A stretch of 64,000 nucleotides of DNA from contig JACQIB010000001.1 in assembly GCA_016198755.1 (NCBI GenBank), positions 32,001 through 96,000 of the forward strand. The letters run 5' to 3'. Below, piece after piece: positions 8,390 to 16,940 of the stretch (the first letter of the stretch is position 1; each line of letters starts with the position of its first letter). A program made the position numbers and the translations under genes. The notes under the pieces were generated by a model. The model saw only the letters and a list, made by a program, of their open reading frames with translations. It was not told where the DNA came from and did not search any database. Origin of the DNA: Candidatus Aenigmatarchaeota archaeon (GTDB lineage: Archaea > Aenigmatarchaeota > Aenigmatarchaeia > Aenigmatarchaeales > JACQIB01).

Positions 8390-8401
8390 TATAGTACTAT
8401 A
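8390..8401. promoter_or_regulatory. 12-bp perfect palindrome in the 8.3-8.5 kb intergenic region
   Basis: TATAGTACTATA is exactly self-complementary and lies mid-way between the divergent DUF523 gene and the hypothetical gene at 8539. A protein-binding role is possible; chance in AT-rich DNA cannot be excluded. Confidence 0.3.
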
Positions 8402-8462
8402 GGTCAATTTAAAGCTCTTGCAGCTTCTAGTAACCATTGTATAGGAATTGCACAAAACAAAA

Positions 8463-8488
8463 TTAACTCGCTCAGTAGAGTAAGTATT
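8463..8488 (+). promoter_or_regulatory. 26-bp promoter element, copy 1 (CTCAGTAGAGTAA core)
   Basis: This shares 23 of 26 bases with 55899-55924. The core CTCAGTAGAGTAA is identical and is flanked by ACTC/GAGT inverted arms. It sits just upstream of the TATA-like TTTAAA/TTTAAG boxes of the hypothetical gene at 8539, in operator or activator position. Confidence 0.55.
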
Positions 8489-8538
8489 TAAACCTTTATA
8501 GCGAGGGTTTAAGTGCTTAATATTGATTCGGTGAATGT

Positions 8539-9669
8539 ATGCCAGCAAGAAGTATCTTAGAACAGGCACTAAATGCCAGAAAAGGCCAAATGCTTAGCCC
8601 AGAGGATAGATTGGCATTTCAAAGTATGTCTGTAACTGATGTTGCAGCTGCAGGTTATGAAATTTTGCGGGAAAAGGGGCGTTACACAAATGGCAGCCCA
8701 AATGGATACGCACCAAATACTTTGCATACCATTTATAGCGGTCTTAATGAAATGAATCCGGCTGCTTTGCCTTCGCTTGGTATAGATATTTCAACATTTA
8801 GTTTTGGACCTTTTAAAGATAGGGATTTAGGAGTATTCAGCCCAGGTACACAATACAAGACTTTGCCAAGAAAAGTGTTGGAAAGAAATGTTTTTACAAA
8901 AACAAGATTTGCACATCAACTATACGGGAGAGACAGAACAGACCCTCATGGAGTTACATTTTATGTTGGTCAGCTTGGAACAGATTTTGATATTTTAGGA
9001 TCAGCAGAAGTAATACGGCCAAGATATTTGAAAAGCTGCTACAGGGGAATAGGTGAGAGTTTCCTACAAACCATAAGGGCAGTTAGAGCTGCAGGAGGCG
9101 AGGCTACAATATGCATGAATGATGGGGATGATATTGCCCCCAATGCTATACAACTTCTAAAGGCTAGTGCAAGAGTGTTCTCTAGAGAGGGATTACAGGG
9201 GCTTGATGCACAGCAGCGCTTTATAGTTATCGACAGGATGGCAATTTCCCAGGACTGGCGGGAAACATTTGAACAGGCAGCAAGAGCACAACTGTCTCCA
9301 TATACGCCGCAGGAGCTTTCTAGAAAAGTTGGTATAGAAAAATTATCTGAAAGAAGGGCAGATGCTATGATGAAAGAAAAGAAGCCCAGCTATCTGGAAG
9401 GAGTGTCTATAGATGAAGCCCTTAAAACAACTATAGTGAAGAGGAGTCCAAGGGTAGCTTTCATACGGAGGAGAATTTTCACAGGTGACAGGATAATTAG
9501 CAGAGAGCCGCAGATGCACAGGGAAGCCAGATTTACTGTTATGACAGGCTATATAGCACTTGCTGATATGTACAAGGCCCAGCTGCGCTTGATTTCTAAT
9601 ACGCAGCCTGAAATGACTCTTGGAGAAAACGATAGTTTGGTTGTTGGTGGAGCTTTAATGGCTGCTTAA
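8539..9669 (+). CDS. hypothetical protein, 376 aa
   Basis: I do not recognise this protein. It is soluble, without signal peptide or TM segments. It starts with a short helical region (SILEQALNARKGQ), has a mid-protein segment IRAVRAAGGEATICMNDGDDIAPNAIQLLKASARVF that looks like an alpha/beta unit, and is arginine-rich in the C-terminal third (VKRSPRVAFIRRRIFTGDRIISRE). A TATA-like TTTAAG lies about 30 nt before ATG 8539, so it is probably leaderless. A 26-bp element shared with a small gene at 55.9 kb precedes it. It overlaps the convergent TrmB gene by 4 bp. Confidence 0.65.
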   Translation: MPARSILEQALNARKGQMLSPEDRLAFQSMSVTDVAAAGYEILREKGRYTNGSPNGYAPNTLHTIYSGLNEMNPAALPSLGIDISTFSFGPFKDRDLGVFSPGTQYKTLPRKVLERNVFTKTRFAHQLYGRDRTDPHGVTFYVGQLGTDFDILGSAEVIRPRYLKSCYRGIGESFLQTIRAVRAAGGEATICMNDGDDIAPNAIQLLKASARVFSREGLQGLDAQQRFIVIDRMAISQDWRETFEQAARAQLSPYTPQELSRKVGIEKLSERRADAMMKEKKPSYLEGVSIDEALKTTIVKRSPRVAFIRRRIFTGDRIISREPQMHREARFTVMTGYIALADMYKAQLRLISNTQPEMTLGENDSLVVGGALMAA

Positions 9670-10496
9670 GCTTCCCTTAATTTATTCCACCAGAATTCAA
9701 AATTTTCTTTCAAAACAGAAACTATTATGGAGTTGTCTAAGAACAGCAATTCGTATACAAACATTTCATCAGAGCCAGCTCCTCCGCTGTCAGGATCTGC
9801 ACCACTTAGTGGAGTTTTATAAATAATAGCTGCTTCTTTTCCATCTGCTATGTTACAGCGCAAATTACCTGTATAGCCTACCCTGACATCCATACCTAAG
9901 TTTTTGGCAATTTCTATATTTTTTTCTGTGGGGTTACCATGTTGATAAGATTTCACAACTGCTCTAATTTTTATACCTTTTTTGATAATCTTCCTAATTA
10001 TTTTTTGGCTTTCTTTAACCCAGGACAAATCTCCAGAAAATACAACAAGTTCATTTTTTGCCTTCTGTTCTATTTCTTCCAGCGTCTTAGTAACATGCCC
10101 CTTCCTTTCTATATACCAAATGTTCCATTTCTCTTCCCTATAAATTTCATTACTCCCAACATTTTGCAGTATGTTTGAAAGGCTTTTTGCAATTTGTTCT
10201 TCTGCTTCAAGTTTCTTTTCAAATTCAGCCTTTCTGGCTTTTATATAATTTACAAGAGAAACTTTTGGATTAACCAGTCTGAATGTTTTTGGTCTACCTT
10301 TGCTTATGAGAACAAGACCCTTTTTCTGCAAATCTTCCAGTGTATCATAGATTCTTGGTAAAGGTATGTTTCCAAGCTTTGATATCTTATCAGCTGAAAG
10401 TGATCCATACTTAACAAGAGCCATAAAAGCCTTCATCTCATATTCTTTTAATCCCAAATCCTTTGACAGGTTCTCTGCATCTCTCAATTCAGCCAT
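9666..10496 (-). CDS. TrmB-family transcriptional regulator
   Basis: About 276 residues. The N-terminal winged helix (LGLKEYEMKAFMALVKYGSLSADKISKLGNIPLPRIYDTLEDLQKKGLV) is the classic TrmB DNA-binding domain, followed by a coiled-coil linker (KAEFEKKLEAEEQIAKSL) and a C-terminal effector-binding region with a phospholipase D-like fold (VVFSGDLSWV, IKIRAVVKS). Such proteins often respond to sugars. ATG 10496 is preferred over upstream GTG/TTG codons because GAGTG precedes it. A 27-bp inverted repeat surrounds its TATA box, which suggests autoregulation. It is divergent from rtcB. Confidence 0.85.
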   Translation of the reverse strand: MAELRDAENLSKDLGLKEYEMKAFMALVKYGSLSADKISKLGNIPLPRIYDTLEDLQKKGLVLISKGRPKTFRLVNPKVSLVNYIKARKAEFEKKLEAEEQIAKSLSNILQNVGSNEIYREEKWNIWYIERKGHVTKTLEEIEQKAKNELVVFSGDLSWVKESQKIIRKIIKKGIKIRAVVKSYQHGNPTEKNIEIAKNLGMDVRVGYTGNLRCNIADGKEAAIIYKTPLSGADPDSGGAGSDEMFVYELLFLDNSIIVSVLKENFEFWWNKLREA

Positions 10497-10539
10497 ATTT
10501 TTCACTCTTTTAACCGTGTAAAAGTTCAAAGTTCTTCTT

Positions 10540-10566
10540 GTGCAGAACTATTTAAACCTTCTGCAC
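10540..10566. promoter_or_regulatory. inverted-repeat operator over the TrmB promoter
   Basis: GTGCAGAA (10540-10547) and TTCTGCAC (10559-10566) are perfect inverted arms separated by 11 bases that contain the TATA box TTTAAATA (minus strand, 10549-10556) of the TrmB gene. Binding here would block TBP, consistent with autoregulation. The rtcB TATA (TTAAATA, about 10591) lies 25 bp away. Confidence 0.65.
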
Positions 10567-10634
10567 ATACAGGTCGATTTTTGTTAACGCTTAAATAGTT
10601 CTTTCCCATATTCAGAGCAAAGGAGGTGAAAAAA

Positions 10635-13631
10635 ATGGGATATGGATGGGGAAAGGATTTGAAAAAGCCCGAGTTTACAAAAGTCTCGGATGTTATTTGG
10701 GAGATTCCAACAAGCTTTAAGAAAGGAATGAACGTTCCAGCAAGAATATACGCAACAAAGCAGATTCTGGATCAGATGGACCTGATGGTTTTTGACCAGA
10801 TAACAAATGTAGCAACGCTTCCAGGAATTTTGAAATATGCTTACTGTATGCCGGATGGACACAGCGGCTACGGATTTCCAATAGGCGGAGTTGCAGCAAT
10901 GGATGCTGTTGAAGGTGTGATATCACCTGGAGGGATCGGATTTGATATCAACTGCCTCCACCCAGACTCAAAAATTTCTCTTTCCAATGGGACTTGGAAA
11001 AAGGTTTCTGATTTAGAGCATGAATGGGAAAATAAAAGAGTAAAGTTTTTTAATATAGAAAACAAAGCAGTTGAAAATGCCACACCCATTATGTTCATGA
11101 AACGTATGGAGGATAATAGTATTTTTGAAATAGTAACAGAAAGCGGAAGAAAAATAAATGTTACGGCAGAACACCCCATTCTAACTCAAAGAGGGTTTAT
11201 CAGAGCCGATAATCTGAAAGAAACAGATAATGTTTACACTCAGCCATTCAGCGGTGTAGAATACGAGAAGCCATCCGACGAGGTCATAGTTTCCTATGTT
11301 GACATAGAAAGAATTTTGGATGTCATAGGAATAACAAACTCTGGAAACGCAAGAGTTCAAATTTTAAATACACTTAAAAGAGTTGGTTTAAATGAAATAC
11401 GGTACAATTCCACGGCCCTGCCAGCTATTTTGAAAATAATGGGATTTGTTTTTGGAGATGGTTGCATATCTATATTGTCAAAAATAAAAAAAGGGATGAC
11501 AGCCTTTTATGGGAAAAAAGAAGATTTAGAAACTATAAAGGAAGACATAAAAAGTTTAGGGTTTAAAGCACAAAATATTTTTTCAAGGCAACGAAAACAT
11601 AAAATAGAAACTTATTATGGAACAAGCGAATTCGATTTTACAGAGCACTCTCTTTTAAAAAAATCCACAGGATTTGCAGCACTTCTCATAGCACTGGGTA
11701 CGCCACATGGAATTAAAACCTCTCAACCTTACAGGATTCCAAAATGGATAATGAAAGCACCTCTATGGCAGAAAAGACTATTTCTCGCAGCATTTTTTGG
11801 AGCAGAGCTTTCCTCTCCAAAAACTATTAATGCATATAATTTTTATATGCATCAGTTAAATATGAACAAACTAGAAATTCTAAAAGAAAATGGCGAAGAA
11901 TTTTTAAATGATATACGTCTACTGCTTTCTGAATTCTGTATAACATCTACATATCCCACTATAGTAGAAGGTAACCAGTATGTAGGCAAAAAAGGAAAAA
12001 CTATAGGTTTAAGAATTTGTATACATTCAAATCCGGACAATTTGGTCAAGCTCTATGAAAATGTGGGATACGAATATAATAAAGAAAAGTCAAATTTGGC
12101 CTGCCTTGCAGCAAATTACACACGCCTAAAGGAATCCATAAAATCACATAGGAGTGACATACGTACTTTGGCTCTTGAAATGTATAAATCAGGCGAAAGA
12201 CCGCGGGATATTAGAGCCGCTTTACTACAAGAAAACATATCAAAAAATTTTATAAACCATTCTATATGGCCTGATAGGAGCAATAATGTAAGGTTGCCTG
12301 CCGCATCAATTACTTTTGCTTTTGATGAATTCAAGAAAAATCTTATAGGAGATGGCATTGTTATCGACAAAATAAAAAAGATCGAACAACACCCCTATAA
12401 AGGATTTGTATATGATATTACAATTAACAATGAAAACCACAATTTTATAGCCAATAATATTATTTCTCACAATTGTGGAATGAGACTTGTTACTACAAAC
12501 CTTACTCTGAAGGATGTACAGCCTAAGCTGAAAGAACTTGTGGATAAGTTGTTCCAGAAGGTTCCAGCGGGAGTTGGTTCAGAAGGTTTTCTAAAGCTTA
12601 CAAAAGATGAGTTCAGGAAAGTTGTTGAGGAAGGGGCAGAGTGGTGCGTGAAAAAAGGATATGGATGGGAGGAAGATTTGCAGAGGACAGAGCTGTATGG
12701 GAGATGTAAGGATGCTGATGCAAAGAAAATCAGCCAGAAATCTGTGGATAGGGGGTATAGCCAGATAGGAACTTTAGGTTCTGGAAATCATTATTTGGAA
12801 ATACAGCATGTAAAACCAGAGAACATTATTGACAAGGCTACAGCAAAGGCATTCGGAATTTTCCCTGATCAGGTTGTAATAATGTTTCACTGCGGTTCCC
12901 GCGGGTTTGGCCATCAGGTTGCAACAGATTATCTTAACACTTTCCTTTCTGTAATGGAAAGCAAATATAAAATAAAGATTTTAGACAGGGAACTTGCATG
13001 TGCTCCGTTTAATTCTCCGGAAGGACAGGATTACTTTACTGCAATGAAATGCGGAATAAATATGAGCTTTGCAAATAGACAGGTTATTCTGCACAGGATT
13101 CGTGAAGTCTTTTCAGATGTTTTCAAACAGCCAGCAGATAAAATGGGTTTACAAATGGTTTATGATGTTGCCCACAACAGAGGTTCTTTGGAAAAGCATT
13201 TAGTGGATGGTAGCTGGAGGGAAGTTATTGTACACAGAAAGGGGGCTACTGCGTGCTTTGGTCCCAACAGAACTGAAGTGCCAAAAATCTGGCAATCCAC
13301 TGGTCAGCCCGTAATTATTGGTGGTTCAATGGAAACAGGTTCATACCTTTTAGTTGGTACAGATAAGGCAGCAGAAACATTTTTTTCAACTGCCCACGGA
13401 GCAGGCAGAACAATGAGCAGGACAAAAGCAAAGGGATTATGGAGAGGGGAACAACTTGTGAAAGATATGCAGAAGAAGGGAATTTACGTGCGCACAGTAT
13501 CTTTCCCAGGATTAGCTGAAGAGGCTGGTGGAGCTTACAAAGATATAGATTCTGTTATAAATGCTGCAGATTTGGCTGGTATTTCAAAGAAAGTTACAAA
13601 ACTTGTTCCAATAGGAAACGTAAAAGGTTAG
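10635..13631 (+). CDS. rtcB: RNA-splicing ligase RtcB with an internal intein
   Basis: A 998-residue precursor; without the 507-residue intein the ligase is 491 aa, the normal RtcB size. RtcB joins 2',3'-cyclic phosphate and 5'-OH RNA ends using GTP and Mn2+, in archaea sealing tRNA (and rRNA) exons after splicing-endonuclease cleavage. Seen: MPDGHSGYGFPIGGVAAMD, GGIGFDIN then C (metal-binding Cys, split by the intein), FHCGSRGFGHQ, and VAHNRGSLEKH containing the guanylylated histidine region. ATG 10635 follows GGAGGTG (10622-10628); GTG 10626 lies within that site. Archease, its cofactor, is encoded 2.5 kb downstream. Confidence 0.96.
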   Translation: MGYGWGKDLKKPEFTKVSDVIWEIPTSFKKGMNVPARIYATKQILDQMDLMVFDQITNVATLPGILKYAYCMPDGHSGYGFPIGGVAAMDAVEGVISPGGIGFDINCLHPDSKISLSNGTWKKVSDLEHEWENKRVKFFNIENKAVENATPIMFMKRMEDNSIFEIVTESGRKINVTAEHPILTQRGFIRADNLKETDNVYTQPFSGVEYEKPSDEVIVSYVDIERILDVIGITNSGNARVQILNTLKRVGLNEIRYNSTALPAILKIMGFVFGDGCISILSKIKKGMTAFYGKKEDLETIKEDIKSLGFKAQNIFSRQRKHKIETYYGTSEFDFTEHSLLKKSTGFAALLIALGTPHGIKTSQPYRIPKWIMKAPLWQKRLFLAAFFGAELSSPKTINAYNFYMHQLNMNKLEILKENGEEFLNDIRLLLSEFCITSTYPTIVEGNQYVGKKGKTIGLRICIHSNPDNLVKLYENVGYEYNKEKSNLACLAANYTRLKESIKSHRSDIRTLALEMYKSGERPRDIRAALLQENISKNFINHSIWPDRSNNVRLPAASITFAFDEFKKNLIGDGIVIDKIKKIEQHPYKGFVYDITINNENHNFIANNIISHNCGMRLVTTNLTLKDVQPKLKELVDKLFQKVPAGVGSEGFLKLTKDEFRKVVEEGAEWCVKKGYGWEEDLQRTELYGRCKDADAKKISQKSVDRGYSQIGTLGSGNHYLEIQHVKPENIIDKATAKAFGIFPDQVVIMFHCGSRGFGHQVATDYLNTFLSVMESKYKIKILDRELACAPFNSPEGQDYFTAMKCGINMSFANRQVILHRIREVFSDVFKQPADKMGLQMVYDVAHNRGSLEKHLVDGSWREVIVHRKGATACFGPNRTEVPKIWQSTGQPVIIGGSMETGSYLLVGTDKAAETFFSTAHGAGRTMSRTKAKGLWRGEQLVKDMQKKGIYVRTVSFPGLAEEAGGAYKDIDSVINAADLAGISKKVTKLVPIGNVKG
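10953..12473 (+). mobile_element. intein in RtcB, with LAGLIDADG (DOD) homing-endonuclease domain
   Basis: A 507-residue in-frame insertion between GFDIN and CGMR. It begins with Cys (CLHPDSKISLSNG, splicing block A), has block B as VTAEHPILTQ, endonuclease-type motifs GFVFGDGCIS and LFLAAFFGAELSS in the centre, and ends with YDITINNENHNFIANN and SHN before the extein Cys (blocks F/G). All residues needed for protein splicing (Cys1, TxxH, HN, Cys+1) are present, so it should be active. The second DOD motif reads FFGAE, so an acidic residue is retained. The insertion point is the active-site metal Cys codon, a known RtcB intein site. Confidence 0.93.
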
Positions 13632-13685
13632 TCTCGCTATCTACTGCCTATTTAAAATAGCCAATCAATTATTTGCTGTGATAGT

Positions 13686-15191
13686 ATGTTCAATCTTAAA
13701 GGTTTTTTACAGCTAAGTAAGGAAGCTAAAATACCAGAGCTAAAGGGCTGGGTAAAGGAAGCAAACGAAACAATACTGAAGAAGGGAGCAGACCTTAAAG
13801 TCTCAAAGCCTTCCAAAATAACGGTAGCAGAAATAAAAAAAGACAGGCTTTATCTTACAATAGAGGGGGAATACCCGCGCCCGCACGATGCTTTGCAGAG
13901 GTTTAGGAAATTTTTTGCTGAGAAGGCTGGAAAAGAGCACAAAATTGGAGTTAGGGGACAGATAGCAGAAGAATACTCAGCTGTTTTTGAGCTGGAGCAG
14001 AAAGCTCTGAAAACTGTTTCAGTGCCGTTTGCTGAGGTTAAAATAGACGGAAAGAAGTGTTCTCTGAAATTCAAGGATTTGACAGAGGATTTCCTGCAGA
14101 AAAACTATATTGACAGGATAATGAATCTTGTAAAAGAAAAAATAAAATACCAGTTTTATGAGGGCAAAGACGAATTTTCACAAACTACATGGACAGGAAA
14201 AGAGAGGCCCACAAAATACAGGTCTGATCCTTCAGAGGATCTGGAAAATAAATTATGGATAAAGCGCACAGCAAGCAAAGGCCAGTGGGTTATAGGCAGA
14301 GAGTTCACTGTTTTTCTAAACTCCCTAAAAACCCTTATGAAAGAGAATGTTTTCAAAAAGCTCGGTTTTCAGGAGATGATTTTTCCTAAGTTTGAATACT
14401 GGGATTATCCAAAAGGATCAGGCCACGCAAATACCATATATCCTAATGCCTATTTTGTAATGGTTCCGAAAAATAGTTCTACAGAGTTCTGGGAACCTGT
14501 TTCAGACCACTATAAAATAACAAAAGAAATAGACAAAAAAGGAATATTGGAGAGGGTAGAGTCTGTTGGTATAATGAGCTATGCTCAGTGCCCGCCATTC
14601 TGGGCTTTACTCCAGCAATCAACAGTGGATGAGAGCTCTTTGCCATTGAAAGTTTTTGACTGGTCAGGTCCAACATACAGGAACGAGGCAGGCGGAACGC
14701 ATGGTTTGGACAGGCTTGAGGAATTCAGGAGGATTGAGATGATTTGGGTTGCCAAAAAAGAGGATGAGATAAAGATTTGGAAGGATATTGTTGAGTCTTT
14801 AAAGAACTTTTATGATAAGGTTCTTGATTTGGAAATAAGAACAGACAGGGTAACACCATGGTGGATGGCTCATGCAGGTATAAGGACTGATAAGGGAACA
14901 GATGAGATGGGAACAATAGATTTCAATGCTTATCTTCCATACAGAGGGGATAGGAAGCAGGAATGGCTGGAAATACAGAATGCAAGTTCTAATGGAATCA
15001 AGTATACTGACGGGTTTGGCGTGAAACTTCCTAAAGGAGAACTATGGTCTGGATGCGCTGGTGCAGGATTAGACAGGATTGCTGTAGCTTTGTTAGCGCA
15101 GAAAGGAGTTAATCCAAAAGACTGGCCTTCTGCCCTGACAGATTTGGTTCTTCCGGATTTGCAAAACATAAATCCGCTCAAGCTGCTGTAA
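13686..15191 (+). CDS. serS: type-2 (methanogenic-type) seryl-tRNA synthetase
   Basis: 501 residues. This is the rare zinc-dependent SerRS rather than the common bacterial/eukaryal form: an N-terminal tRNA-binding domain (1-160), then a class II core containing SYAQCPPFW, RNEAGGTHGLDRLEEFRRIEM and LWSGCAGAGLDR (class II motif 3). The three zinc ligands known from Methanosarcina barkeri (C306, E355, C461) fall here at C302, E351 and C457, each exactly four residues earlier. A TATA box (TTTAAAAT, about 13650) is 31 nt before ATG 13686. The gene follows rtcB at 55 nt. Confidence 0.92.
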   Translation: MFNLKGFLQLSKEAKIPELKGWVKEANETILKKGADLKVSKPSKITVAEIKKDRLYLTIEGEYPRPHDALQRFRKFFAEKAGKEHKIGVRGQIAEEYSAVFELEQKALKTVSVPFAEVKIDGKKCSLKFKDLTEDFLQKNYIDRIMNLVKEKIKYQFYEGKDEFSQTTWTGKERPTKYRSDPSEDLENKLWIKRTASKGQWVIGREFTVFLNSLKTLMKENVFKKLGFQEMIFPKFEYWDYPKGSGHANTIYPNAYFVMVPKNSSTEFWEPVSDHYKITKEIDKKGILERVESVGIMSYAQCPPFWALLQQSTVDESSLPLKVFDWSGPTYRNEAGGTHGLDRLEEFRRIEMIWVAKKEDEIKIWKDIVESLKNFYDKVLDLEIRTDRVTPWWMAHAGIRTDKGTDEMGTIDFNAYLPYRGDRKQEWLEIQNASSNGIKYTDGFGVKLPKGELWSGCAGAGLDRIAVALLAQKGVNPKDWPSALTDLVLPDLQNINPLKLL

Positions 15192-15221
15192 GCTTTTAAG
15201 CTATATGTCCATAAACTGGAT

Positions 15222-16109
15222 ATGCAAAAAACTCCAGTTGTTTTAATAACAGGATATTTAGGTTCAGGAAAAACTACTTTACTGCGCAAAGTAATAGAAG
15301 AGATGAAAGGAAGGAAAATAGCAGTTTTAATGAACGAATTTGGTTCCATTGGGATAGACGGTAGGGTTTTGAAAGGGAAAGCCGTGGAAATGGTTGAGCT
15401 GAGCGGGGGTTGTGTTTGCTGCTCTTTAACAGGTGAGTTTGAGGCTGCAGTAAAGGAAATACTTGAGAAAATAAAGCCAGAGTATATTTTTGTTGAAACC
15501 ACTGGATTAGCAGAGCCCGATACAATAGTTGGTCTCTTGCAGGATACTATAGCTGATGTGCGCATAGACAGTATAATTTGCATAGCAGATGCAGATTCTC
15601 TCTTGCGTTTTCCAACCCTTGGACATACAGGACGGGTCCAGATTGAACTGGCTGATATTATTCTGCTGAACAAGATAGATTTAGTTCCTTCAGAAAAATT
15701 GCTGGAAATAGAGCATATGCTTAGGGAACTTAATCCAAAAGCAGAAATAACAAGAACGAACCACTGTTCAGTTTCCATTGTTTACCTATTGGGTTTGTAC
15801 ACCCCGAAAGAAATTGAAACCCATGAAAAAGAAGAGCATATACAAGAGGAGTTTTTTTCCTTCAAAAGCGCTGCAGTTTTCAATAGGGAAAAGTTTGAAA
15901 GCTTTTCTTCAGGCCTCCCAGAGAATATTTTCCGTGCAAAAGGGTTTATTGTTTTTCCAGAAGGTGGATTCCTGTTCAATTTTGTTGCAGGAAGGTTTGA
16001 ACTTGAGCCTTTCCCAACAAAGGCCACGGAGCTTGTTTTTATAGGCGGATGCGCCAATTCAGTTAAAGAAAGTCTGTTTGATAAACTGAAAGAATGTGAA
16101 GAAAAATGA
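15222..16109 (+). CDS. CobW/COG0523-family GTPase (metal chaperone-like)
   Basis: 295 residues. G1 loop GYLGSGKTT (11-19), the metal-binding GGCVCC (62-67, the CxCC signature of the COG0523 family), NKID for guanine recognition and a C-terminal CobW_C-like domain. Family members are GTP-driven metallochaperones, often for zinc or cobalt. The client is unknown; the neighbouring zinc-dependent SerRS2 and metal-dependent RtcB/archease make metal delivery to RNA enzymes a reasonable guess. A TATA-like CTTTTAAG lies 27 nt before the ATG. Its stop overlaps the archease start by 4 nt (ATGA), implying translational coupling. Confidence 0.85.
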   Translation: MQKTPVVLITGYLGSGKTTLLRKVIEEMKGRKIAVLMNEFGSIGIDGRVLKGKAVEMVELSGGCVCCSLTGEFEAAVKEILEKIKPEYIFVETTGLAEPDTIVGLLQDTIADVRIDSIICIADADSLLRFPTLGHTGRVQIELADIILLNKIDLVPSEKLLEIEHMLRELNPKAEITRTNHCSVSIVYLLGLYTPKEIETHEKEEHIQEEFFSFKSAAVFNREKFESFSSGLPENIFRAKGFIVFPEGGFLFNFVAGRFELEPFPTKATELVFIGGCANSVKESLFDKLKECEEK

Positions 16110-16540
16110 GCTACAAATTTCTAGAAGATATTGCAATAGCTGATGTGGCCTTTGAGGCCGACGGAAAAACAATTGAAAATATGTTTGAACAGGCTGGGCT
16201 TGCTTTGGAAAATACAATGGTTAAGGAACTGGAAACCGTAAAAACAACTGATAAGAGGAAAATAACAGCAGAGGGAAAGGATACGGAAACATTACTGCAC
16301 AATTTCTTGGAGGAACTGGTTTACATAAAGGACGCTGAACTTTTGCTTTTTTCCAAGTTTTCAGGCACAAAAATAGCTGAAAAAAATGGAAAGTGGTTCA
16401 TGGAAACCACTGGATTGGGCGAGCCTTTAAACCAAAAGAAACATGAGCTTTTAGTGGATGTAAAAGCAGTGAGCTGGCATAAGTTTTCTGTATCAAAGGT
16501 TAGAGGGGGCTTCAAATCAACAGTAATTCTGGATATTTAA
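16106..16540 (+). CDS. archease, RtcB activator
   Basis: 144 residues. It shows the archease pattern: an N-terminal acidic IADVAFEADGKTIENMFEQAGLAL, central TLLHNFLEELVYI, KAVSWHKFSV and the terminal aspartate in VILDI that coordinates metal. Archease speeds RtcB guanylylation and ligation and widens its NTP use. It overlaps the CobW-like GTPase gene by ATGA and ends convergent with the VanZ-like gene (stops overlap by 4 nt). Its presence near RtcB and near interrupted rRNA/tRNA genes fits an active splicing system. Confidence 0.9.
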   Translation: MSYKFLEDIAIADVAFEADGKTIENMFEQAGLALENTMVKELETVKTTDKRKITAEGKDTETLLHNFLEELVYIKDAELLLFSKFSGTKIAEKNGKWFMETTGLGEPLNQKKHELLVDVKAVSWHKFSVSKVRGGFKSTVILDI

Positions 16541-16887
16541 AAAAATGGCCTGTTCCATGGCTCTTTAGGGAAAATCTTTTGTTGTATATAGAAAATTGAA
16601 ATTCCAACCCCATTAGCTGCAACATCCCAAATATCCATTACCCTATATCCAGTAAACCCCTGTAAAATTTCTATTAAAACTCCATATGCAAAAGCCAAAG
16701 CAAGGCACTTTCCAATATCAAGCTTTTTTGAAAGGAAAAGAGCAAAAAAGAAGTACGCAGCAATATGTATAACTGTTCCCGAAAGGGTTATAGCAGCCAG
16801 CCCGCCGGCAGCTATAGGAGCCAATGAACCTGCAAAAAGGACAGCTGTATAGGTTATAATTAAAACCTTTAGGCTTATCTCACGCAT
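16537..16887 (-). CDS. VanZ-like membrane protein
   Basis: About 116 residues with three to four hydrophobic helices and the VanZ-family signature around LIEILQGFTGYRVMDIWDVAANGVGI (E-x-x-Q, then D-x-x-x-N). Function in archaea is unknown; VanZ in bacteria affects teicoplanin resistance. ATG 16887 is chosen over GTG 16899 because it lies 27-28 nt from the shared TATA box at 16911-16918, giving a leaderless mRNA. Confidence 0.7.
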   Translation of the reverse strand: MREISLKVLIITYTAVLFAGSLAPIAAGGLAAITLSGTVIHIAAYFFFALFLSKKLDIGKCLALAFAYGVLIEILQGFTGYRVMDIWDVAANGVGISIFYIQQKIFPKEPWNRPFF

Positions 16888-16910
16888 ACAAAGATTCACT
16901 GCTCAGAGCC

Positions 16911-16918
16911 TTTAAATA
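16911..16918. promoter_or_regulatory. bidirectional TATA box (VanZ-like / eS26)
   Basis: TTTAAATA is near-symmetric and is the only TATA-like element between the divergent starts at 16887 (minus) and 16941 (plus). It is about 27 bases from each, the distance expected for a TSS at each start codon. Confidence 0.6.
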
Positions 16919-16940
16919 CTTCTGCTTCTAAAGTTTCCGA

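Noticed and set aside
14930-15778. 282-residue frame on the minus strand
   Set aside because: Antisense to serS and the CobW-like gene, both strongly supported; no promoter and low-complexity Ser-rich product.
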